Shown in pieces: positions 7,433-15,895 of a DNA stretch of 64,000 bases. Within the stretch, counting starts at the first letter, position 1; every line of letters begins with the position of its first letter. The notes below the pieces were generated by a model. That model worked only from the letters and a program-made list of their open reading frames with translations, did no database searches and was not told the origin of the DNA. This DNA is from Sphingobacterium lactis (lineage in GTDB: Bacteria > Bacteroidota > Bacteroidia > Sphingobacteriales > Sphingobacteriaceae): NCBI RefSeq assembly GCF_011046555.1, contig NZ_CP049246.1, positions 930,001 through 994,000 of the forward strand, written 5' to 3'. A program made the position numbers and the translations under genes.

Positions 7433-8317
7433 ATGAAAACAGCATACATTTTTCCAGGTCAAGGTGCGCAATTCGTAGGAATGGGCAAGGATCTGTACGA
7501 GAGTAATGAAGAATCGAAAGCCCTTTTTGAGAAGGCAAACGAAATATTGGGCTTCCGCATTACAGATTTAATGTTCGAAGGAACAGAGGAAGATCTGAAA
7601 CAGACGAAAGTAACACAACCTGCTATATTCTTACATTCGGTTATCTTGGCGAAAGCATTGGGGGATCAATTCCAACCGGCGATGGTTGCGGGACACTCCC
7701 TAGGTGAATTCTCAGCTTTAGTTGCCGCTGGTGCATTAACTTTTGAAGATGGCCTTCGTTTAGTGGCACAGCGTGCAAATGCGATGCAGAAAGCGACCGA
7801 ATTGGAGCCGGGTACCATGGCTGCCATCTTAGGGCTGGATGATGTTATCGTAGAAGAAGTCTGTGCGCAGGTAGATGATATCGTTGTTCCGGCGAACTAT
7901 AACTGTCCGGGGCAATTGGTGATCTCGGGTTCCGTATCCGGTGTGGATATGGCGTGCGAGAAATTGCTGGAAGCTGGCGCGAAACGCGCACTGAAATTGA
8001 ATGTGGGCGGTGCATTTCACTCGCCATTGATGGAAGCTGCGAAACAAGAGCTGCAGGCGGCCATTGAAAATGTGGAAATTCAGATTCCGGTTTGTCCGAT
8101 CTACCAGAATTACGACGCACTACCTTACCAAGATCCTACCGCTATTAAGGATAACCTGATTGCACAATTGACTGGTGCCGTACGCTGGACGCAATCTGTA
8201 GAGACGATGTTGGCAGATGGTGCAGAAAACTTTGTGGAAGTTGGCCCTGGTGCCGTACTGCAAGGTTTGGTGAAGAAAGTAAACCGCCAGATCCCGACCT
8301 CTTCGGCAGCGATTTAA
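7433..8317 (+). CDS. fabD: Malonyl CoA-acyl carrier protein transacylase
   Basis: Start set at ATG 7433 (MKTAYIFPGQGAQ), giving 294 residues; the frame extends six bases upstream only through a TTG. The PGQGAQ oxyanion loop is at residues 8-13, the nucleophile S89 is in GHSLGEF, and H196 is in GGAFHSPLM. FabD moves the malonyl group from CoA to acyl carrier protein, the entry step of type II fatty acid elongation. It stands alone here rather than in a fab operon. Two hairpins follow it. Confidence 0.97.
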   Translation: MKTAYIFPGQGAQFVGMGKDLYESNEESKALFEKANEILGFRITDLMFEGTEEDLKQTKVTQPAIFLHSVILAKALGDQFQPAMVAGHSLGEFSALVAAGALTFEDGLRLVAQRANAMQKATELEPGTMAAILGLDDVIVEEVCAQVDDIVVPANYNCPGQLVISGSVSGVDMACEKLLEAGAKRALKLNVGGAFHSPLMEAAKQELQAAIENVEIQIPVCPIYQNYDALPYQDPTAIKDNLIAQLTGAVRWTQSVETMLADGAENFVEVGPGAVLQGLVKKVNRQIPTSSAAI

Positions 8318-8338
8318 GTATCTATATAAAAATACAAG

Positions 8339-8368
8339 AACAGCGCCTCGCAACAGCGGGGCGCTGTT
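8339..8368 (+). terminator. Terminator after fabD
   Basis: Stem CAGCGCCTCG / CGGGGCGCTG (one G.T pair) with AA/TT extension, loop CAACAG, and a modest T-rich tail (TTTGCTTTT). Confidence 0.75.
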
Positions 8369-8401
8369 TGCTTTTATCTGCCGTTCCGACTATATATACA
8401 A

Positions 8402-8435
8402 AAAAAGCTGTATCTCGTATGCGATACAGCTTTTT
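8402..8435. terminator. Bidirectional terminator between fabD and metK
   Basis: Perfect 13-bp stem AAAAAGCTGTATC / GATACAGCTTTTT with an 8-nt loop. A and T tracts at the two ends let it serve both converging genes; it lies 22 nt beyond the metK stop. Confidence 0.85.
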
Positions 8436-8457
8436 CTATATTAAAGAGCTTCTTTTC

Positions 8458-9711
8458 TTATAAACCGAATGCTTTTTTCACTTGGTCAACATAATCCAGT
8501 TTTTCCCAGGTAAAAAGATCAACTTCGACGGTTTTTGATTCGCCGTTTGAATTTTCGAAGGTTTTGGTAACGGTTTTAGGTGTCCTACCCATATGTCCGT
8601 ACGCTGCGGTTTCCGCATAGATTGGGTTGCGCAATCCTAAACGTGTTTCGATGCCGTAAGGTGTCATGTCGAATAGTTCAGCAATGATCTTAGCAATCTC
8701 ACCATCCGTTTTGTCCACCTTGCTTGTGCCGAACGTGTTCACATAGATACCCATAGGATCTTTTACACCAATGGCGTAGGAAATCTGCACCAACAGTTCA
8801 TCAGCTACACCTGCTGCCACCAAATTTTTTGCGATATGGCGGGTAGCATAAGCTGCAGAACGGTCTACCTTGGACGGATCCTTTCCGGAGAATGCACCAC
8901 CTCCGTGCGCACCTTTACCGCCATACGTGTCAACAATGATCTTTCTGCCCGTTAGGCCAGTATCGCCATGTGGACCACCGATAACGAATTTTCCAGTTGG
9001 GTTGATGTGATATTTGATCTCATCGGTAAATAGAGCCTGTAATTCCGGTTTCAACTGCGCTTTGACACGCGGAACCAGGATATTGATAATGTCAGTCTTG
9101 ATTTTATCCTGCATTTCCTGCTCGCTACCGAAGTCGTCATGCTGCGTTGAGATCACGATGGTATCAATGCGGACAGGTTTGTGGTTGTCATCATATTCCA
9201 GTGTTACCTGGGATTTCGCATCTGGGCGAAGGTATGTTATCTCTTCATTTTCGCGTCTTAGCGCGGCAAGTTCGTATAATAAACGGTGGGAAAGGTCCAA
9301 TGCCAAGGGCATGTAGTTTTCGGTTTCGTTGTTCGCATACCCGAACATAATACCTTGGTCGCCAGCGCCTTGTTCCTGTTTGGTCAGGCGGTCAACACCT
9401 TGGTTGATATCTGCAGATTGCTCATGGATAGCCGAGAGCACACCGCAGGAATTCGCTTCGAACATATACTCGGATTTAGTATATCCGATTTTCTCGATTA
9501 CCTGTCTTGTAATTTTCTGCACATCCAAGTAAATCTTAGACTTGACTTCTCCAGCTAGGACAACCTGTCCCGTTGTTACGAGCGTTTCGATAGCGACACG
9601 CGCATCTTCATCCCAAGCTAAAAAGTTGTCGATCAAAGCGTCCGAAATTTGGTCTGCAACCTTGTCAGGATGTCCTTCAGAAACAGATTCGGAAGTAAAT
9701 AAATATGCCAT
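8458..9711 (-). CDS. metK: S-adenosylmethionine synthase
   Basis: 417 residues with all MAT signatures: GHPDK at 13-17 (Mg/ATP site), the [12 protein letters not shown] block, and the glycine-rich P-loop-like block [19 protein letters not shown]. It joins ATP and methionine to make S-adenosylmethionine, the main methyl donor. It is convergent with fabD and divergent from the lipid-kinase gene. The leader before it is about 140 nt if the TAGCTTTG promoter is right. Confidence 0.98.
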   Translation of the reverse strand: MAYLFTSESVSEGHPDKVADQISDALIDNFLAWDEDARVAIETLVTTGQVVLAGEVKSKIYLDVQKITRQVIEKIGYTKSEYMFEANSCGVLSAIHEQSADINQGVDRLTKQEQGAGDQGIMFGYANNETENYMPLALDLSHRLLYELAALRRENEEITYLRPDAKSQVTLEYDDNHKPVRIDTIVISTQHDDFGSEQEMQDKIKTDIINILVPRVKAQLKPELQALFTDEIKYHINPTGKFVIGGPHGDTGLTGRKIIVDTYGGKGAHGGGAFSGKDPSKVDRSAAYATRHIAKNLVAAGVADELLVQISYAIGVKDPMGIYVNTFGTSKVDKTDGEIAKIIAELFDMTPYGIETRLGLRNPIYAETAAYGHMGRTPKTVTKTFENSNGESKTVEVDLFTWEKLDYVDQVKKAFGL

Positions 9712-9859
9712 ATTATTTTAAACGTATTGGAGGGAAATGCCGACAGTAGGTGAAAAATCATTTGTCCCGAATGGTTTTAGCACTTTTTTACTGTGGTTGC
9801 AATCTCCCATTTACATTGATATAATGCAAAATGCAAATCAGTCCACATTTTGTGTGGCA

Positions 9860-9888
9860 CAAAGCTACGATACTTTGCATTATTTAAA
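9860..9888 (-). promoter_or_regulatory. metK: Candidate metK promoter
   Basis: On the minus strand: TTTA (9888-9885), a 17-nt spacer, and TAGCTTTG (9867-9860). Only the -7 box is perfect. The predicted leader 9712-9853 contains the small hairpin CCACA-CAAAA-TGTGG; I do not recognise a SAM riboswitch in it. Confidence 0.45.
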
Positions 9889-9925
9889 AAGTATTTCATT
9901 CAAATTATTATCTTTAGCGGATTAA

Positions 9926-10810
9926 ATGACGGAAATGAGAAAGAAGCGCATACTGTTTGTAATCAACCCGGTATCGGGTGGAAAGAAGAAAACAGCTTTC
10001 AACAAACAGGTCTTAGAAGTGCTTGATCTGAACCGGTTCGACCCGACCTTTAAGATCACGAATCATGCTAACCACGCCCATGAGCTGGCGATTTCAGCGA
10101 TCGAGGAGCAGTACGATGCGGTCGTTGCGGTTGGTGGCGATGGGACGATCAATGAGATCGGTACAGCCCTTGCGGGTACGGATATGCCATTGGGAATCGT
10201 GCCTGAAGGCTCCGGAAACGGGCTGGCGTATTATTTGGGTATCCCGATGAACGAATCCGCGGCATTGCGCCGGATCAACCGATTTGATACCATGGCGATT
10301 GATTGTGGCCGGATCGGCGAACGTTGCTTCTTCAACATAGCGGGGATTGGTTTCGATGCCTCCGTTAGCGATCGCTTCGCATCGGAAACTGTCAGGGGCC
10401 CGATCGGGTACTTGCGGACGGTACTCAATGTGATCAGTGGCTATAAACCGAAGAAATATAAACTGAAGATTGATGGCAAGGAATACGAACGCGAGGCGTT
10501 CATGATTTCCGTTGCCAATTCCCCACAGTATGGCAATAACGCTTACATAGCACCCAATGCTTCCATCAATGATGGCCTCTTGGATGTATGTGTCGTGCAT
10601 AAATTTCCGTTATATACTTTACCGATGATGATCTTTCACCTCTTTAATAAGACGGCGGATCAGTCGGAATATGTGGAGATCATCCCCGGCAAGCAGATCT
10701 GCATCGAGCAGGAGGGGAAGGCGCCCGTACATTTGGATGGCGAACCGATGGATTTGGGCCAACGGGTGGAGATCACCGTCGAGCAGCAGGCATTAAATAT
10801 AATATGTTAA
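9926..10810 (+). CDS. Diacylglycerol/lipid kinase family protein (YegS-like)
   Basis: 294 residues of the DAGK catalytic family. The nucleotide-binding GGDGTINEI block is at 70-78, and EGSGNGLA (about 94-101) completes the active site. The C-terminal half is the beta sandwich domain with a PVHLDGEPM motif near residue 270. Such enzymes phosphorylate diacylglycerol, sphingoid or related lipids at the inner membrane face; the sphingolipid-making Bacteroidota make a sphingoid substrate possible, but this is inference. It starts 5 nt before a second in-frame ATG and is followed after 4 bp by the SUI1 gene, so the two form an operon. Confidence 0.9.
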   Translation: MTEMRKKRILFVINPVSGGKKKTAFNKQVLEVLDLNRFDPTFKITNHANHAHELAISAIEEQYDAVVAVGGDGTINEIGTALAGTDMPLGIVPEGSGNGLAYYLGIPMNESAALRRINRFDTMAIDCGRIGERCFFNIAGIGFDASVSDRFASETVRGPIGYLRTVLNVISGYKPKKYKLKIDGKEYEREAFMISVANSPQYGNNAYIAPNASINDGLLDVCVVHKFPLYTLPMMIFHLFNKTADQSEYVEIIPGKQICIEQEGKAPVHLDGEPMDLGQRVEITVEQQALNIIC

Positions 10811-10814
10811 AGTT

Positions 10815-11165
10815 ATGAGCAAGCAAAAGAAACAGCGATTTGAGGGAATTGTCTATTCAACGGCATCGGATTTTGATTATGTAGATTTCGAGGGTGCTGC
10901 TGATTTGGATACCCTGCCAAACGAAAAGCAGAAACTTAAGGTTGGCTTGGATAAGAAAGCGCGCAAGGGAAAGGTAGTTACATTGGTTACCGGATTTGTT
11001 GGTCAGGATGAGGATTTGCAGGCATTGGCGAAGGTGCTCAAGCAGAAATGTGGCGTTGGGGGAAGTGCGAAAGAGGGTGAAATATTGATACAAGGTGATT
11101 TTAAGGAAAAAATTATCCAATATTTGCTTTCTGAAAAGTACCAAGTTAAATCGTTTGGGGGTTAG
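10815..11165 (+). CDS. SUI1/YciH family translation initiation factor
   Basis: 116 residues. The C-terminal two thirds show the eIF1/SUI1 pattern: a basic KKARKGKVVTLVTGF strand, then AKVLKQKCGVGGSAKEGEILIQGDF, which matches the K-x-CG-x-GG-x-x-K conserved loop. Bacterial YciH proteins are thought to monitor start-codon choice and to dampen translation under stress. It is in an operon with the lipid kinase (4-bp gap). About 415 bp without genes follow. Confidence 0.92.
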   Translation: MSKQKKQRFEGIVYSTASDFDYVDFEGAADLDTLPNEKQKLKVGLDKKARKGKVVTLVTGFVGQDEDLQALAKVLKQKCGVGGSAKEGEILIQGDFKEKIIQYLLSEKYQVKSFGG

Positions 11166-11581
11166 GAATGGTAATCTGCCGTAAACGATTAAAAAACAAA
11201 GAAATAGTAGCCATAAATGGGGAAAATAGGGTGATGAGGGTCAGGAATATAGTAAGTAAACCCTCACTTATTTTTAACATTTAACGATTTGATAATTTGC
11301 ATATCAAAAAAAAAATGGTTTTCATTGTAAAAAATATGGAATATTCAACCGTTATGTGATACGACAAATAAAGCATTGATTTGAGAACTGCTGAAGAACA
11401 TCAATGAGTAGGTAGCACAGCCTAAAAGTTAAGAAATCAGATATCTTCAAATTAATTTTGTTTTTAATAGAAAATGCTATATTTGTTTTGAATTTATGTA
11501 ATATAACGGCATTTAGGTTGCATAAAATTGAATTTAACTTAATAATTAAACAACAGTAAAAAATCTAAAAATTAGTAAAAA
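11166..11581 (+). other. Gene-free leader region of the exb-tonB cluster
   Basis: AT-rich region with no credible frame. Its only clear content is the promoter at 11457-11485, which implies a leader of about 90 nt before exbB. Confidence 0.6.
11457..11485 (+). promoter_or_regulatory. Promoter of the exbB-exbD-tonB cluster
   Basis: TTTG at 11457-11460, a 17-nt spacer, and TATATTTG at 11478-11485: a full match to the Bacteroidota housekeeping promoter (TTTG / TAnnTTTG). Confidence 0.75.
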
Positions 11582-12415
11582 ATGGCAAACGCACCAAAAA
11601 CTACTACAGCCCCAGCTAAACAAGAGAGTGGCAACGCGGGTAATCTATTTGCAAGTTTAGCAATTATCATTTGTCTAGTAATTGGTTTCTTGGTTTACAA
11701 ATTTGTGATGGGTGATCCTAGCAACTTCGTTGACGGAAATGTAGAAAACAGACCTCTTCCAGGAAACTATTTAGGAATGGTTTACCACGCTGGTTACGTT
11801 GTACCTGTATTACTTGGTTTATTCTTAATGGTATGGGTGTTTTCAATCGAGCGCTTTATTGTTATCGGTAAAGCATCTGGTACTGGAAACGTAGGTAACT
11901 TTGTAAGAAAAGTACAAGGATTATTGAGATCAGGTAACATCGACACTGCGATTGCAGAATGTGACAAACAAAAAGGTTCAGTTGCGAACGTAATCAAAGC
12001 TGGTCTTTTAAAATACAAAGATGTAGAAGCTCATCCAGGTTTGGATACAGAAAAATCTGTATTGGCTATCCAAAAAGAAATTGAAGAAGCAACTACATTA
12101 GAAATGCCAATGTTAGAGAAAAACTTAACAGTTATTGCAACGTTAGTTTCCATCGGTACATTAACAGGTCTATTAGGTACGGTAACAGGTATGATCAAGG
12201 CGTTCTCGGCTTTGGCAACTGGTGGTACTCCTGACTCGGCACAATTAGCAAACGGTATCTCTGAGGCCTTGATCAACACGGCAACAGGTATCGGTACATC
12301 TACTATTGCGATTATTTTCTACAACATCTTAACTTCTAAGATCGATACATTAACGTACTCTATTGACGAAGCTGGTTTCTCTATCGTACAAACATACGCT
12401 GCAAACCACAAATAA
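11582..12415 (+). CDS. exbB: MotA/TolQ/ExbB proton channel family protein
   Basis: 277 residues. An Ala/Pro/Thr-rich N-terminus (1-20) leads to a first membrane helix (about 25-45), a second (about 75-95, GYVVPVLLGLFLMVWVFSIERF), a cytoplasmic loop and two C-terminal helices with the conserved GLLGTVTGMIKAFSAL and GISEALINTATGI blocks. ExbB pentamers with ExbD use the proton gradient to energise TonB. The codon use (AT-rich third positions) differs from the flanking genes and suggests high expression. First gene of a cluster of seven co-directional genes. Confidence 0.95.
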   Translation: MANAPKTTTAPAKQESGNAGNLFASLAIIICLVIGFLVYKFVMGDPSNFVDGNVENRPLPGNYLGMVYHAGYVVPVLLGLFLMVWVFSIERFIVIGKASGTGNVGNFVRKVQGLLRSGNIDTAIAECDKQKGSVANVIKAGLLKYKDVEAHPGLDTEKSVLAIQKEIEEATTLEMPMLEKNLTVIATLVSIGTLTGLLGTVTGMIKAFSALATGGTPDSAQLANGISEALINTATGIGTSTIAIIFYNILTSKIDTLTYSIDEAGFSIVQTYAANHK

Positions 12416-12514
12416 GAAGGTTCGGAAAAAAGTTGAATTATTTTTATGCAATGTTCAACCCTTCCGCATCATTATTAAAACGAATTAGAGTGTTCACCTT
12501 AAAGAAGTAAAGAA

Positions 12515-13171
12515 ATGGGAAAAGCAAAAGTAAAAAGAGCCAGCACAGTCATCGACATGACGGCGATGTGTGACGTATCTTTCTTACTTCTTACCTTCTT
12601 CGTATTGACCGCTACGGCGCGTCAACCTGAGACACTGATGGTAGATACTCCTGCTTCCACAACCTTGGACAAATTGCCAGATGATAACTTATCGATCATC
12701 ACGGTTGGGGATAACGGAAAAGTATTCTTCACGATCAAAAACCCGAATGTGCGGGAAATGACCTTGAAGAACATGTCTGCCAAATACGGTGTTGCATTCT
12801 CAGAGGAAGATTATAAGAAGTTCAAGAGCTTAGAGGATTTCGGTGTGCCATTCAAACAGGTTCGCGCATTATTATCCCTGGAGCCGGCAAAACGTACCAT
12901 CGAGGTACAGCCTGGAATTCCGGTTGATAGTACCGAGGAACTGTCAAATGAATTGTACCACTGGGTTCAGCAAGCTCGTCTAGCGACAGTTGAGTTCAAC
13001 CGTGATCGTGAGTCTGAAGACAAAAACTTCACAAACCCGGGCGCAATGACCGTAGCTATCAAAGCGGACGCTGAAGAGAAATACGCAGTAATGAATTTGA
13101 TCATTGAAACCCTGAGAAACCAGAAACAGAACAAGTTCAGTTTCGTTACAGGTTTACGTCAGGAAAAATAA
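12515..13171 (+). CDS. exbD: ExbD/TolR biopolymer transporter, first copy
   Basis: 218 residues, longer than the usual 140. One membrane helix near residues 17-36 begins IDMTAMCDVSFLLLTFF, where D20 is the proton-carrying Asp of ExbD. A long periplasmic domain follows, with an insert (about 60-150) not present in enterobacterial ExbD. It follows exbB after about 100 bp and precedes a second exbD by 10 bp. Confidence 0.92.
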   Translation: MGKAKVKRASTVIDMTAMCDVSFLLLTFFVLTATARQPETLMVDTPASTTLDKLPDDNLSIITVGDNGKVFFTIKNPNVREMTLKNMSAKYGVAFSEEDYKKFKSLEDFGVPFKQVRALLSLEPAKRTIEVQPGIPVDSTEELSNELYHWVQQARLATVEFNRDRESEDKNFTNPGAMTVAIKADAEEKYAVMNLIIETLRNQKQNKFSFVTGLRQEK

Positions 13172-13181
13172 GCATTAAGAA

Positions 13182-13739
13182 ATGGCAGAATTAAATCAAG
13201 ACGGCGGCGGCGGCAAAAAAGGCGGCAAAGTAAGGTCGAAGAAAAACGGGGGACGTGTAGATTTAACCGCGATGGTGGATTTAGCATTCCTTTTGATTAC
13301 CTTCTTCATGCTTACGACTTCCTTGAACAAGCCTCAAGCTATGGACGTGAACATGCCTGATAAGAATAAGGATAAGAATGAATTGAATCCCGAGATCGAA
13401 ATCGCGGATAACCGTTCCATCACCTTATTGTTAGGGTCAGATAACAAGATCGCTTGGTATTATGGCCAATTAGCAAATCCAATCTCTGCACCTGCCGTAG
13501 TAGACTACAGCAAAGAAGGAATCCGTAAGATCGTGCTTGAAAAGAAAGCACAGGTTCCTCAGGTGTCAGGTGGAAAAGACTTAATTGTCGTAATCCGTCC
13601 AAGTGACAAGTCTGTTCAGCGTAACCTCGTTGACATATTAGATGAAATGAAAATCACTGATGTGAAGCGTTTCATGATTTCGAAGATCAAACCTGAAGAA
13701 GTTGAGGTTTTGAAAACCAACGGAATCTATAACGATTAA
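13182..13739 (+). CDS. exbD: ExbD/TolR biopolymer transporter, second copy
   Basis: 185 residues. The N-terminus is Gly/Lys-rich (about 1-25), then the helix VDLTAMVDLAFLLITFFML carries D33, equal to the proton-path Asp. The periplasmic part is shorter than in the first copy. Two unequal ExbD proteins in a row are typical of Bacteroidota and may form a mixed dimer inside the ExbB pentamer. Confidence 0.92.
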   Translation: MAELNQDGGGGKKGGKVRSKKNGGRVDLTAMVDLAFLLITFFMLTTSLNKPQAMDVNMPDKNKDKNELNPEIEIADNRSITLLLGSDNKIAWYYGQLANPISAPAVVDYSKEGIRKIVLEKKAQVPQVSGGKDLIVVIRPSDKSVQRNLVDILDEMKITDVKRFMISKIKPEEVEVLKTNGIYND

Positions 13740-13762
13740 ATCATCAGATAATTAGGAAAAAC

Positions 13763-14644
13763 ATGATTGGTTCAAAATTAGATTTATTTAAGAAAGAATG
13801 GCTTGACGTCGTTTTCGAGAATAGAAATAAAGAATATGGAGCTTACGAATTGCGTAAGTATGCGCCAAAGGCGACCAATATTGCTTTGTTTTCGGTTTCG
13901 GCTGTCGTACTTGCTTTCGTAGCAATAAAGGCATTCAACATCAATATTTTTCCTGAGAAACCCGTTGAAGAAGTGGAAGTTGTTACACCGGTAACCTTGG
14001 AGGACTTGGAGCTTCCTGAACCACCGGAAGAAGAGGAACCACTTCCTCAAGAAGAGGAGCCACCTCAACGTATTGCAGAGGAACCACCTGCGGAAGACCT
14101 AATCCGTTTCCCAGAGCCTAAGGTTGTCGATGCAAGACAGGTGAAAGAGGAGGTTGTATCTCAGGAAGAAATTAAAGAGAAAAACGCAACTCCGGCGCGT
14201 ATTACCTTGAAAGGTACACCAGGTGCTTCTGGTGTTCCAACTGGGGAGTTCGGTCCGAAGAAAGTAGAAGGTGCGATCACCGGTAGTACCAAAGGTACAC
14301 CAGATGGTGACCCCAACAAAGTATACGATTTCGAGGCGGTTGAGGTACCTGCATCTTATCCAGGTGGTATCAATGAGTTCCGTAAATTCGTAACATCTGC
14401 TTTCGTTTATCCACAGGCAGCTATGGACGCCGGTGTGAAAGGTACTGTAGAGTTATCTTTCGTTATCGACAGAAATGGTAACCTGACAGATATCAAAGTT
14501 GTTAAGGATGTATCCTATGGTACAGGACAAGCAGCGATCACTGCATTGAAGAAGTCCAAGAAATGGCAACCGGCCGTACAGAACGGTCGTCCAGTTCCGG
14601 TTCGTTATTCATTGCCTATCCGCTTAGACTTGTCGAATATGTAA
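13763..14644 (+). CDS. tonB: Energy transducer TonB
   Basis: 293 residues: a cytoplasmic start (about 1-32) with the NRNKEYGAYELRKYAPKA block common in Bacteroidota TonB, one membrane helix (about 37-57), a Pro/Glu-rich periplasmic rod (about 70-130), and the C-terminal TonB domain (about 205-293) with YPGGINEFRKFV and GTVELSFVIDRNGNL. It spans the periplasm and pulls on the TonB box of outer-membrane receptors. It follows exbD by 23 bp. Confidence 0.95.
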   Translation: MIGSKLDLFKKEWLDVVFENRNKEYGAYELRKYAPKATNIALFSVSAVVLAFVAIKAFNINIFPEKPVEEVEVVTPVTLEDLELPEPPEEEEPLPQEEEPPQRIAEEPPAEDLIRFPEPKVVDARQVKEEVVSQEEIKEKNATPARITLKGTPGASGVPTGEFGPKKVEGAITGSTKGTPDGDPNKVYDFEAVEVPASYPGGINEFRKFVTSAFVYPQAAMDAGVKGTVELSFVIDRNGNLTDIKVVKDVSYGTGQAAITALKKSKKWQPAVQNGRPVPVRYSLPIRLDLSNM

Positions 14645-14649
14645 TCCCT

Positions 14650-14889
14650 ATGTCGGAACAACCAACAAGAAATAATTTTAGACAGAAATCGCCCACACAG
14701 CGATTTCTGTCCATTTTAGGGCTGGCCATGTTCGCTTTTTATTTTACCCTTGGGATGGTGATCATTTTCTGGGACAATTTCCCCATCACCATTGACCCAA
14801 CCTATAAAAAGCTATTCGGCATTCTCCTAATCGTCTATTCCTTTATGCGTTTTGCCCGCTTATGGCAAAATAATTTCAGGAACAATTAA
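14650..14889 (+). CDS. Small membrane protein of the tonB cluster
   Basis: I set the start at ATG 14650, five bases after the tonB stop, giving 79 residues. It has two hydrophobic helices (about 20-42 and 50-70) joined by a short loop (DNFPITIDPTYKK), with both ends in the cytoplasm. Its position between tonB and the PstS-like gene suggests an accessory role in the TonB machinery, which is inference. I do not recognise the family. Confidence 0.75.
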   Translation: MSEQPTRNNFRQKSPTQRFLSILGLAMFAFYFTLGMVIIFWDNFPITIDPTYKKLFGILLIVYSFMRFARLWQNNFRNN

Positions 14890-14920
14890 TCCTATTTGTT
14901 TTATTACAATCAAAGTTAGT

Positions 14921-15868
14921 ATGAAGGTTAAGTTCTTTGAATATCTCATCCTAATTGCGATCCTAGCTTTTGTGGCATCGTGTGCCCGTGGACCGGAGCG
15001 TTCCGGCGATGGACAAGACACGACGGCAAATGCAGGGAGAGGTGGACAACTGTTAACCGGTGAAGCGACGATTATCGTCGATGAGGCGGCATTGCCCATC
15101 GTGAATGAACAAATTGAGGTCTACAAGACTTCCTATGAAGGGTCGAACATTAACGTGTTGGCACTTCCGGAACGCGAAGCCATCAATGCGTTGATTCAAG
15201 GAAAAGGCTCCATTGCAATTTTGGCAAGAGAATTGAGTACTGAAGAGAGTGCAGGGTTCAATAAGCGTAAAATAAAACCTCGTGTTTTCCCGATTTACCA
15301 TGATGGTGTGGTTTTTGTAAATAATATCACAGCGCCAGATACTGCAATCGATGTTAAAACGTTAACATCTGTGTTAAAAGGTGAATCTGATGCGTATACC
15401 CTGGTCTTTGACAACCTGAATTCCAGTACGGTTCGCCGGGTGAAGGAATTGACAAAGGTAGCGCGTATTTCAGGGCGTTCGGTAAAACCGCAGAAGACCT
15501 CCAAAGAGGTGTTCGAACAATTGCTATCGGACCCTAAAAGCATAGGTGTAGTATCCTATGGGCAGTATTTAGAATACCGGAGGTTGTTTGGAGAAGAAAA
15601 TAAAATTCGTATCTTAAGCCTTCAAAGTTTGAAAGATGGTAAGGAACTTGGATATTTCAAGCCATCGCAGTCAACTTTTGCCACAGACGAGTACCCATTG
15701 GAGACAAATTTTTATGTGTTGAACTATCAACCGAATATGGGCTTAGGAATTGGTTTTTCAGCATTTCTAACTGGGGATCGTGGGCAGCGAATCGTTCTTA
15801 AATCAGGGTTGTTGCCCGCAACAATGCCTGGTCGGGAAATTATCATTAGAGACGGAAACGTAAATTAG
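14921..15868 (+). CDS. PstS-like substrate-binding lipoprotein
   Basis: Start at ATG 14921 yields 315 residues with a lipoprotein signal (hydrophobic run, then FVASC, lipidated C21). The body has the PBP-like phosphate-binding-domain layout: EATIIVDEAALPIVNEQIEVYK, a repeated lobe, and a GxVSYGQY segment. No pstCAB genes are present. In Bacteroidota such proteins are regularly found right after exbBD-tonB, so a role other than phosphate import is likely. Periplasmic face of the inner membrane. Confidence 0.85.
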   Translation: MKVKFFEYLILIAILAFVASCARGPERSGDGQDTTANAGRGGQLLTGEATIIVDEAALPIVNEQIEVYKTSYEGSNINVLALPEREAINALIQGKGSIAILARELSTEESAGFNKRKIKPRVFPIYHDGVVFVNNITAPDTAIDVKTLTSVLKGESDAYTLVFDNLNSSTVRRVKELTKVARISGRSVKPQKTSKEVFEQLLSDPKSIGVVSYGQYLEYRRLFGEENKIRILSLQSLKDGKELGYFKPSQSTFATDEYPLETNFYVLNYQPNMGLGIGFSAFLTGDRGQRIVLKSGLLPATMPGREIIIRDGNVN

Positions 15869-15895
15869 TTTATAACAAAGAGTAAATAAGAGATT

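Noticed and set aside
9712..9853. SAM riboswitch in the metK leader
   Set aside because: Only one 5-bp hairpin was found; none of the known SAM-aptamer conserved cores could be seen.
9737..9925. 62-codon frame between metK and the lipid kinase
   Set aside because: It runs over the predicted metK promoter and leader, has no family resemblance and ends just before a real start.
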